DNA of 5,013 bases from Spirochaetaceae bacterium (GTDB taxonomy: Bacteria > Spirochaetota > Spirochaetia > Treponematales > Breznakiellaceae), in contig JAITRV010000259.1 in the NCBI GenBank assembly GCA_031288215.1, positions 1 through 5,013 on the forward strand, in the 5' to 3' direction. This document shows positions 1-4,983 of the stretch, one piece after another. The first letter of the stretch is position 1; each line of letters begins with the position of its first letter. A program made the position numbers and the translations under genes. The notes under the pieces were generated by a model. It searched no databases, was not told the origin of the DNA, and saw nothing but the letters and a program-made list of their open reading frames with translations.

Positions 1-498
1 CTTATCACCGGCGGCGTCAAATCGGGGAAATCAAGCCGCGCCCTGGACCTCTGCCGGGAATGGCCCCGGCCGGTCTCGTTTATCGCCACCGCGGAAATTC
101 TGGATGCGGAGATGCGGGAGCGGATCGCGCGGCACCAGGAGGAACGGGCCGCCCTGGCGGGGCCGGGGGGCTTTGTGACCATCGAGGAGCCGGTGGAACT
201 GGACCGGGCCCTTGAGCGGGCCGGGGAGTACGCGCTGGTGGACTGCATCCCCATGTGGATCAACAACCTCCTCTACTACCGCCGGGAGGGGGATTTTTCC
301 CCCATCCTGGAGGGCTTTATCCGCCGCCTCCGGGGGAACTGCATCGTGGTCACCAACGAAACGGGCCTGGGAAACATTCCCTTTGACGAAGCCACCCGGC
401 ATTACAACCGGCTCCTGGCCGAGGCCAACCGGCGGATCGCCCAGGCGGCGGACCGCCTCGAACTGATGGTGGCCGGCATCCCCCTCCGGGTAAAGTAA
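1..498 (+). CDS. cobU: Adenosylcobinamide kinase / adenosylcobinamide-phosphate guanylyltransferase, 5'-partial
   Basis: CobU-family enzyme of the nucleotide-loop stage of cobalamin synthesis: it phosphorylates adenosylcobinamide and transfers GMP to give adenosyl-GDP-cobinamide in the cytoplasm. The frame is open from base 1, so the start codon lies outside; 165 residues are visible and the family is usually 170-185, so only a few residues are missing. Numbering from the window edge, the P-loop GGVKSGKS is at 4-11 (family: GG-x-R-SGKS), FIATAE at 28-33, and RIARHQEER at 41-49 includes His45, which matches the guanylylated histidine region. EEP is at 62-64, DCIPMWINNLL at 81-91, NETGLG at 119-124 and AGIPL at 158-162 near the C-terminus. 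The usual GRxFRDxxGxxNQ segment is altered (residues 132-144), and the Thr of DCLTxW is Pro84. It converges on folD and ends directly against a stem-loop. Family assignment is secure; full bifunctionality is inferred. Confidence 0.92.
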   Translation, partial: LITGGVKSGKSSRALDLCREWPRPVSFIATAEILDAEMRERIARHQEERAALAGPGGFVTIEEPVELDRALERAGEYALVDCIPMWINNLLYYRREGDFSPILEGFIRRLRGNCIVVTNETGLGNIPFDEATRHYNRLLAEANRRIAQAADRLELMVAGIPLRVK

Positions 499-525
499 AG
501 CCCCGGTCATGGAAAGACCGGGGCT
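499..525. terminator. Stem-loop between convergent cobU and folD, probable terminator
   Basis: A perfect 10-bp inverted repeat (AGCCCCGGTC at 499-508, GACCGGGGCT at 516-525) encloses a 7-base loop. It starts on the base after the cobU stop codon and lies 33 bases past the folD stop. Read on the minus strand the stem is followed by TTACTTTAC, a modest U-rich tract, so it best fits the 3' end of the metF-fhs-fchA-folD transcript. Read on the plus strand no U-tract follows, so termination of cobU there would be less efficient or would need another factor. Stem and position are seen directly; the terminator role is inferred. Confidence 0.7.
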
Positions 526-557
526 GAGAAACGCTCCCGCCAACGGCTCGGCCGGAC

Positions 558-1412
558 TTAGGATACGCGCTGGGCCGCCCGAATCAGGTGGTTTATCAGC
601 ATACAGTTCGTGACCGAACCGACCCCGCCGGGCACCGGGCTGATGGCCGCCACAATGGGTTCCACCTCGGCAAACTTCACGTCCCCGCAGGTTCCCTTGC
701 TGCCGTCGGGCTTCGGGTTGACCCCGACATCCACCACGATCTGGCCTTCCCGGAAGGATTCTTTGCCCACGCTTTCGGCCCGGCCCATGGCCACCACCAC
801 GATATCCGCTTCCTTGATAATGGACGGCATATCCTTGGTCTTGGAATGACAGATGGTTACGGTGCCGTTCTTCTCCAGGAGCAGCAGGGCCACGGGTTTC
901 CCGATAACGGTACTGCGGCCCACCACCACCACCCGCTTGCCCGCGGGATCGATCTGGTAGTGCTCCAGGATCTTGATCACCGACTCCGCGGTACAGGGAG
1001 CATAGCCCTGGCCGGAACCGGAGTAGAGGCCGGCCATGGACCCGTCGGTAATGCCGTCCATGTCCTTCCGCGGCAGCAAGGCCGCCCGGGCCGCGTTGTC
1101 GTCGATGTGCTTGGGCAAGGGCCGGAAGAGCAGAATCCCGTGAACCCCCGAATCGTCATTCGCCTGACGAATGGCTTCCAGTAATTTCTCCTGGGTGGTA
1201 TCCTCGGGGAGCACGTAATTCTTTACCGCCGCGCCCACTTCTTCGCACCGCTTGGTCGCCCCTTTCTCATAGGAAATATCCGGCCCCTTCTCGCCGACAC
1301 GGATGATGCCCAAGGTCGGCGTGATTCCCTTGGCTTTTAACGCCTCCACATCCTTCTTCATGACGGCGGTCAAGGCTTCGGCTACTTCTTTTCCGCTTAG
1401 TAACTGCCCCAT
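558..1412 (-). CDS. folD: Methylenetetrahydrofolate dehydrogenase (FolD family, cyclohydrolase lysine missing)
   Basis: FolD-family enzyme interconverting 5,10-methenyl-THF and 5,10-methylene-THF with a nicotinamide cofactor in the cytoplasm. The 284-residue length is normal. The catalytic domain (about 1-140) contains LGIIRVGEKGPDISYEKGATKRCEEVG (34-60, in part), DMDG at 118-121 and PCT at 139-141. The Rossmann domain follows, with VVVVGRSTVIGKP at 161-173, TVTICHSKT at 184-192, VVDVGVNP at 226-233 and SPVPGGVGSVTN at 258-269. Arg166 and Ser190 match positions that contact the 2'-phosphate of NADP in the human enzyme, so NADP use is possible. Oddity: tyrosine Y48 is present, but the residue four further on, the catalytic lysine of bifunctional FolD, is Ala52, and the Ser of the PASxxY motif is Asp45. 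Cyclohydrolase activity is therefore probably lost and supplied by the adjacent FchA. Start: ATG with GAGGT eight bases upstream. It is the last gene of the operon. Confidence 0.96.
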   Translation of the reverse strand: MGQLLSGKEVAEALTAVMKKDVEALKAKGITPTLGIIRVGEKGPDISYEKGATKRCEEVGAAVKNYVLPEDTTQEKLLEAIRQANDDSGVHGILLFRPLPKHIDDNAARAALLPRKDMDGITDGSMAGLYSGSGQGYAPCTAESVIKILEHYQIDPAGKRVVVVGRSTVIGKPVALLLLEKNGTVTICHSKTKDMPSIIKEADIVVVAMGRAESVGKESFREGQIVVDVGVNPKPDGSKGTCGDVKFAEVEPIVAAISPVPGGVGSVTNCMLINHLIRAAQRVS

Positions 1413-1420
1413 GGTTATTT

Positions 1421-1425
1421 ACCTC
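1421..1425 (-). promoter_or_regulatory. folD ribosome binding site overlapping the fchA stop codon
   Basis: GAGGT on the minus strand lies eight bases before the folD ATG and shares two bases with the fchA TGA (1424-1426). Ribosomes finishing fchA would stop on the folD binding site, which favours translational coupling of cyclohydrolase and dehydrogenase. The overlap is seen directly; the coupling is inferred. Confidence 0.7.
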
Positions 1426-2062
1426 ATTCTTTCTTTAAGTATTTCTTGACGCTGTCAAAGATACGATCCGCCAAGGGGCCGTACTCAGCCAGGAGCGCGT
1501 CGGCTTCCTGGTTATACGCCGCCGCCGTCGCCGTGTCCTTCATCGCCGAGGTGTTGATGTACACGTTCAGGCTTGCCCCGAAAAGGGCGGCCTTGCAGAA
1601 GATCACCCCCACGCCGGCGTCGCTCACCGCGAGGCGGCTGCCCTTGGCGGCGAATTCCTCGTGGAGCCGGACGGCCTCGGCGCATTTACGCATGATCTCC
1701 AGGGGTACGGCGCAGGCATCCTTGAGGGCGGCCCCCATGACCCGGTCCTTTTCCTGCCGCTCCGCCTCGGTTTCCTTGGGCAGGCTGTAGGCCTTGGCCA
1801 GGGGCTCAAATCCATCGGCATCCCGCTGGATCAGGGCCAACAGCTCCCCCTGGAGCCGTTCCGCATCCTTCTTGAGCCGCTGCATGTCCGCTTCCACGTC
1901 GGCGTACTTCTTCTTCCCCACCGTGAGGGCCGCCACCATACTTCCCAGGGCGGTTCCTACGGCCCCCACCAGGGCGGAGGCGCCCCCGCCGCCGGGGACG
2001 GGGGCGCTGCTGCTCAGAATCGAAACAAATTCCGCGCAGCTTAATTCTGAAAACTGCTTCAT
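1424..2062 (-). CDS. fchA: Methenyltetrahydrofolate cyclohydrolase (cyclodeaminase/cyclohydrolase family)
   Basis: Member of the formiminotransferase-cyclodeaminase C-terminal family as a stand-alone protein of 212 residues, the usual length for FchA. In clostridia and acetogens FchA interconverts 10-formyl-THF and 5,10-methenyl-THF. Visible family marks are the glycine-rich APVPGGGGASAL at 20-31, helix-rich segments, the DADGFEPLAKAYSLPK stretch at 81-96 (family pattern D-x-x-A/G-F-x4-A-x-x-L-P), VPLEIM at 119-124, SDAGVGV at 147-153 and LNVYIN at 165-170. There is no signal peptide or membrane segment. The gene is 21 bases after fhs and 11 bases before folD. Its own ribosome binding site is weak (only a GGGGCGGA stretch before the ATG), so translation may depend on ribosomes arriving from fhs. 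A histidine-degradation cyclodeaminase is the alternative, but the folate operon and the lysine-less FolD neighbour argue for cyclohydrolase. Confidence 0.92.
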   Translation of the reverse strand: MKQFSELSCAEFVSILSSSAPVPGGGGASALVGAVGTALGSMVAALTVGKKKYADVEADMQRLKKDAERLQGELLALIQRDADGFEPLAKAYSLPKETEAERQEKDRVMGAALKDACAVPLEIMRKCAEAVRLHEEFAAKGSRLAVSDAGVGVIFCKAALFGASLNVYINTSAMKDTATAAAYNQEADALLAEYGPLADRIFDSVKKYLKKE

Positions 2063-2083
2063 CGTATCCGCCCCGGCCTTTGC

Positions 2084-3817
2084 CTAGAAGAGCCCGGAGA
2101 TCTTGCCCGTGATGTCCACGTCGATCTTTTCCGCCGCGGGTACAGGGGGCAAGCCCGGCATGGTCATGATTTCACCCGTCAGGGCCACGATAAAGCCCGC
2201 GCCGGCGGAGATCTTGATGTTCCGCACCGTGAGGGTCCAGTTCTTGGGCGCCCCCCGGACGGTCTGATCGTCGGTGAAGCTGTATTGGGTCTTGGCCATA
2301 CAGATCGGCACCTTGTCCATCCCGAGTTTTTCAAGCTGCTCGATCTGCTTCTGGGCATTCGGCAGGATGTTCACGTTTTCGGCGTGGTAGATCTTCTTCG
2401 CGATGGCTTCGATCTTGTCTTTGATGGAGGCGTTCTCGTCGTAGCTGTAGGTGAATTGATTCGGCTGCTCGCAGAGGCGGATCACTTCTTCCGCCAGCTT
2501 GAGGCCGCCTTCGCCGCCCTTGGCCCAGACTTCGGAGAGCGCCACGTTTACCCCGAGCTTCTTGCATTCCGATTCGACCAGGTCGAGTTCCGCCTTGGTA
2601 TCGGTGGGGAAGGCGTTGATCGCCACCACCGCCGGCAGCTTGAAGACCTGGGTTATGTTCTCGATGTGCTGGAGCAGGTTCGGGAGCCCCTGCTTGAGGG
2701 CCTCCAGGTTCTCCTTGTTCAGGTCCGCCTTGGCGACTCCGCCGTGATGCTTGAGGGCCCGGACGGTGGCGACAATGACCACCGCGTTGGGTTTGAGCCC
2801 CGCGAAGCGGCATTTGATGTCGAGGAATTTCTCGGCCCCGAGGTCCGCGCCGAAGCCCCCTTCGGTGACGGCATATTCCCCCATCTTCAGGGCGAGTTTG
2901 GTCGCCATGATCGAGTTACAGCCGTGGGCGATATTGGCAAAGGGGCCGCCGTGGATGAACGCCGGGGTTCCTTCCAGGGTCTGGACCAGGTTCGGCTTGA
3001 GGGCGTCCTTGAGGAGGGCGGCCATCGCGCCCTGGGCGTTCAGTTGGGAGGCGGTTACCGGTTTTTCGGAGCCGTCGGACTGCTTGCCGTAGGTGTAGCC
3101 CACGATGATGCGGCCCAGGCGTTTTTTCAGGTCCTCGATATCGGCGGACAGGCAGAGCACGGCCATGATTTCCGAGGCGACGGTGATGTCGTAGCCGTCT
3201 TCCCGGGGGGCGCCGTTGGCCTTGCCGCCCAAGCCGTCAACGACGAAGCGGAGCTGCCGGTCGTTCATATCGACGCAGCGGCGCCATATAATCTTGCGGG
3301 GATCGAGGTTGAGCTTATTGCCCTGGTAAATGTGGTTGTCCACCATCGCCGCCAGGAGGTTGTTCGCCGCGCCGATGGCATGGAAGTCCCCGGTAAAGTG
3401 GAGGTTAATGTCCTCCATGGGGATCACCTGGGCCCAGCCGCCGCCGGCCGCGCCGCCCTTGACGCCGAATACCGGCCCCAGGGAGGGTTCCCGGAGGGCG
3501 ACCACGACTTTCTTGCCGAGCCGGGAAAGGCCGTCGGAGACGCCCACGGTGGTGGTGGTCTTCCCTTCCCCCGCGGGGGTCGGGGTGATGGCGGTGACGA
3601 GGACGAGCTTGCCGTTGGGCTTGTTTTTCAGCTCGTTGTTCAGGTAGTTGTAATCGATCTTCGCTTTGTAGCGGCCGTACTGTTCGATGTACTTTTCGGG
3701 AATGTCAAGTTTTTTGGCAATTTCCAGAATATCGTAAGCGTGCTCAGGATATACCGCCTGAGCGATTTCGATATCGGAACCAGCAAATTTCTTTACCGCG
3801 TCTGATCCTTTTGCCAT
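2084..3817 (-). CDS. fhs: Formate-tetrahydrofolate ligase (formyltetrahydrofolate synthetase)
   Basis: Catalyses ATP-dependent formylation of tetrahydrofolate with formate, the entry step of the methyl branch; the family works as a cytoplasmic homotetramer. The protein is 577 residues against about 555-560 in typical members; the extra length is a slightly longer N-terminus and a short insertion near 244-250 (KQSDGSE). Key motifs are the P-loop TPTPAGEGKTTTT at 78-90 with Lys86, REPSLGP at 109-115, GVKGGAAGGGWAQVIPMEDI at 118-137, HFTGDFHAI at 140-148, ITVASEIMA at 211-219, AFIHGGPFANIAHGCNS at 286-302, VATVRALKHHGG at 349-360, AFPTDT at 402-407 (Phe403) and SEVWAKGGEGG at 428-438 (Trp431). 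Phe403 and Trp431 match the aromatic pair that stacks on folate in the Moorella enzyme. All expected catalytic features are present. Start: ATG with AAAGGAG ten bases upstream. It follows metF by 80 bases, with a hairpin between them. Confidence 0.99.
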   Translation of the reverse strand: MAKGSDAVKKFAGSDIEIAQAVYPEHAYDILEIAKKLDIPEKYIEQYGRYKAKIDYNYLNNELKNKPNGKLVLVTAITPTPAGEGKTTTTVGVSDGLSRLGKKVVVALREPSLGPVFGVKGGAAGGGWAQVIPMEDINLHFTGDFHAIGAANNLLAAMVDNHIYQGNKLNLDPRKIIWRRCVDMNDRQLRFVVDGLGGKANGAPREDGYDITVASEIMAVLCLSADIEDLKKRLGRIIVGYTYGKQSDGSEKPVTASQLNAQGAMAALLKDALKPNLVQTLEGTPAFIHGGPFANIAHGCNSIMATKLALKMGEYAVTEGGFGADLGAEKFLDIKCRFAGLKPNAVVIVATVRALKHHGGVAKADLNKENLEALKQGLPNLLQHIENITQVFKLPAVVAINAFPTDTKAELDLVESECKKLGVNVALSEVWAKGGEGGLKLAEEVIRLCEQPNQFTYSYDENASIKDKIEAIAKKIYHAENVNILPNAQKQIEQLEKLGMDKVPICMAKTQYSFTDDQTVRGAPKNWTLTVRNIKISAGAGFIVALTGEIMTMPGLPPVPAAEKIDVDITGKISGLF

Positions 3818-3827
3818 AATGCAAAAT

Positions 3828-3834
3828 CTCCTTT
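3828..3834 (-). promoter_or_regulatory. fhs ribosome binding site
   Basis: AAAGGAG on the minus strand, ten bases before the fhs ATG. It is the strongest binding site among the three downstream genes and is independent of metF translation, so fhs can initiate on its own. Confidence 0.8.
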
Positions 3835-3853
3835 GTCTTTAAGAATAACCATA

Positions 3854-3880
3854 ACCAGACGCCTCAAAAGGGCGCCCGGT
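3854..3880 (-). other. Intercistronic RNA hairpin between metF and fhs
   Basis: In the minus-strand RNA, ACCGGGCGCC (3880-3871) pairs with GGCGTCTGGT (3863-3854) over ten positions, eight Watson-Crick and two G.U, around a 7-base loop CTTTTGA. On the plus strand the two wobble positions become A/C mismatches, so the structure is much better in the operon transcript than in the opposite RNA. The bases after it (TATGGTTATTCTT) are only moderately U-rich, so it could be a leaky terminator, an RNA-processing site or a stabiliser of the fhs-fchA-folD message. Structure is seen; role is inferred. Confidence 0.5.
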
Positions 3881-3884
3881 ATTT

Positions 3885-3912
3885 TTTATAAGCGCGCTTA
3901 CTGATCCTGCAA
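3885..3912 (-). promoter_or_regulatory. Weak candidate internal promoter upstream of fhs
   Basis: TATAAA (3890-3885, five of six to the -10 consensus) lies 16 bases after TTGCAG (3912-3907, only the TTG matching the -35 consensus), the latter within the end of metF. Transcription would begin near 3878, at the foot of the intercistronic hairpin, giving fhs-fchA-folD its own message with a 5' hairpin. The -35 is poor, so this is a suggestion only. Confidence 0.25.
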
Positions 3913-4818
3913 CCTGATGCCGGAATCGATGACGATTTTCGCCACATCAACGCTCTTGTTGAGGGCGTAGAGGTGAATTCCCTGCAGATCGGTGTTCATA
4001 TAGGCCCATATCTGCTTGACGGTGTATTCCATACCGGCTTTCTTGAAGTCCGCCGCCAGTTCTTTGACTACCGCTTCGCTGGCGCCCCGGACGGGGGTGT
4101 ACTTCCCGATGATGGCGGCGAGTTCCGCGGGGATGGAGCAGCCGTTAGACACGGTCATGTTGATGATCGGGTCCCGGACGAGGGCGGGCATGAGGCCCAT
4201 GACGAAGGGGACGGTGATCCCGGCTTTCCGGCATTTTTTGACCCACCGTTCATACGCGGGAACATCGTGACAGAGCTGGCACATAATAAATTCAGCGCCG
4301 GCGTCCTGTTTTTCGCGGATGAAGGCGATGTCGGACTCCAGGCTGACGGCCAGCAGGTGCTTTTCGGGGTCCCCCGCCGCGGCAATGGCGAACTTATCGC
4401 CAAAGTTCTGCCGCAGGAAGCGGATCAGGTGGTTGGCGTTCTCGAAATCGCCGCCGGTGGTGGTCATGAGCTTACCGGTGGCGGGGTCTTTGGGGAAATC
4501 ACCGCGCATGGCAAGGACATTTTCAATTCCCAAATCAAGATACTTCTGTACCTTTTCTTTGATTTCCCCTTTTGAATGCCCGATACAGGTAAAGTGGGTC
4601 ATACAGGTGACCTTGTTTTTGGTGATAAAGTCGCAAATCTCGATGCTCTTTCCAACGTTGGTCCCGCCGGCCCCATAGGTACAGCTGATAAAATCAGGCT
4701 TGAAGCGAAACAGCTCTTTCAGCTCATTCTGCAGCTTCGGGACGCCGTCGTCTTCTTTGGGGGGGAACACTTCAAAAGAAAAGGACATTCTCTTTTTTAG
4801 TATTTCTGGAATTCTCAT
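3898..4818 (-). CDS. metF: Methylenetetrahydrofolate reductase, divergent
   Basis: Flavin-dependent reductase of the MTHFR family, converting 5,10-methylene-THF to 5-methyl-THF for methionine synthesis or for the corrinoid methyl carrier of acetogenesis. The protein is 306 residues, a normal size for the bacterial catalytic barrel. Family marks are FSFEVFPPK at 13-21 (Glu16, equivalent to E. coli Glu28), FISCTYGAGG at 43-52, HFTCIG at 75-80, AMRGD at 103-107 (Asp107, equivalent to Asp120), Gln181 (equivalent to Gln183), VPFVMGLMP at 203-211 and GIHLYALN at 280-287. Departures from the family are GDPEKH at 149-154, where GYPExH is usual, CQLCHD at 180-185 in place of TQLFFD, and PALVRDP after residue 210 where the common pattern has an Asn. 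The ATG at 4818 is chosen because GGAGGT stands just before it; an in-frame ATG at 4833 would add five residues but has no good binding site. No metV is visible next to it. First gene of the operon. Confidence 0.95.
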   Translation of the reverse strand: MRIPEILKKRMSFSFEVFPPKEDDGVPKLQNELKELFRFKPDFISCTYGAGGTNVGKSIEICDFITKNKVTCMTHFTCIGHSKGEIKEKVQKYLDLGIENVLAMRGDFPKDPATGKLMTTTGGDFENANHLIRFLRQNFGDKFAIAAAGDPEKHLLAVSLESDIAFIREKQDAGAEFIMCQLCHDVPAYERWVKKCRKAGITVPFVMGLMPALVRDPIINMTVSNGCSIPAELAAIIGKYTPVRGASEAVVKELAADFKKAGMEYTVKQIWAYMNTDLQGIHLYALNKSVDVAKIVIDSGIRLQDQ

Positions 4819-4822
4819 AAAC

Positions 4823-4828
4823 ACCTCC
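4823..4828 (-). promoter_or_regulatory. metF ribosome binding site that decides the start
   Basis: GGAGGT on the minus strand ends four bases before the ATG at 4818. If translation began at the upstream in-frame ATG (4833) this site would be buried in codons 2-4. The first conserved residues of the family (SFEVFPP) begin shortly after the 4818 start, which also supports it. Confidence 0.8.
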
Positions 4829-4870
4829 GGCATTACCGTTCTTCGGCAATTCTTCTAATTGTTGTACTCA

Positions 4871-4879
4871 TTATCCACA
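4871..4879 (+). promoter_or_regulatory. Perfect DnaA-box sequence in the metF leader
   Basis: TTATCCACA matches the high-affinity DnaA-box consensus exactly. It lies between the predicted metF promoter and the start codon. Only one copy is seen, with no neighbouring boxes, AT-rich unwinding region or replication genes, so this is not an origin. Binding of DnaA here, and any effect on transcription, is conjecture; one exact 9-mer in 5 kb can occur by chance. Confidence 0.35.
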
Positions 4880-4894
4880 CGGGGCAACGCCCCG
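4880..4894 (-). other. GC-rich hairpin in the predicted metF 5' UTR
   Basis: In the minus-strand RNA CGGGGC (4894-4889) pairs with GCCCCG (4885-4880) around a 3-base loop GTT, and two G.U pairs can extend it. It would form within about 15-30 bases of the predicted transcript start. No U-tract follows, so it is not an intrinsic terminator; it could protect the 5' end. I do not recognise a THF, SAM or cobalamin riboswitch in this leader. Confidence 0.45.
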
Positions 4895-4900
4895 CAGTGC

Positions 4901-4928
4901 GCGGGTATTCTTCTTATCTTATACCCGC
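4901..4928. promoter_or_regulatory. Inverted repeat spanning the metF -10 box, candidate operator
   Basis: Perfect 8-bp arms GCGGGTAT (4901-4908) and ATACCCGC (4921-4928) are separated by 12 bases, so arm centres are 20 bp apart, about two helical turns. The -10 box lies between and partly in the arms. This geometry suits a dimeric repressor that would block polymerase. The regulator is unknown. The same sequence could form a hairpin in DNA, but most of it is upstream of the predicted transcript start. Confidence 0.45.
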
Positions 4929-4944
4929 TTCCGAATTCCGTCAA
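4916..4944 (-). promoter_or_regulatory. Sigma70-type promoter of the metF-fhs-fchA-folD operon
   Basis: TTGACG (4944-4939, five of six to the -35 consensus) is followed after 17 bases by TAAGAT (4921-4916, four of six to the -10 consensus). An overlapping TATAAG (4923-4918) gives a 15-base spacer instead. Transcription would start near 4909, giving a leader of about 90 bases before metF. It is the best promoter match in the 180 bases upstream of the gene. Confidence 0.6.
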
Positions 4945-4983
4945 GCAAATTCTTTCAGACTCTCAGGGCTCCTGCATTTACTC

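Noticed and set aside
31..543. 170-codon minus-strand frame opposite cobU
   Set aside because: Its proline- and glycine-rich product has no recognisable motif and it runs through the stem-loop; cobU on the plus strand has all its family motifs.
588..1184. 198-codon plus-strand frame opposite folD
   Set aside because: Shadow of the folD reading frame, with a His/Gly-rich product typical of antisense translation and no ribosome binding site.
2285..3805. 506-codon open frame on the plus strand, antisense to fhs
   Set aside because: It mirrors fhs over nearly its whole length, its product shows no recognisable family, and long antisense frames are expected opposite GC-rich genes. Fhs itself is unmistakable.
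3845..3856. Tandem ATAACC ATAACC
   Set aside because: Only two 6-base copies in an AT-rich gap; likely chance.
3842..3867. Promoter for fhs from TTGAGG (3867-3862) with TATTCT (3847-3842)
   Set aside because: The spacer is 14 bases, too short for a sigma70 promoter, and shifting it gives a poor -10.
4264..4281. CxxCH in MetF as a c-type haem site
   Set aside because: The protein is a cytoplasmic barrel without a signal peptide and the motif falls in the flavin/folate site; reported only as an active-site variation.
4819..4833. Longer metF start at the ATG at 4833
   Set aside because: It lacks a good ribosome binding site and would place the clear GGAGGT site inside the coding region.
4819..4910. 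Riboswitch (THF, SAM or cobalamin) in the metF leader
   Set aside because: About 90 bases with one short GC hairpin and no conserved core motif of these classes; GCACTG at 4895-4900 on the minus strand resembles but does not match a cobalamin core element.
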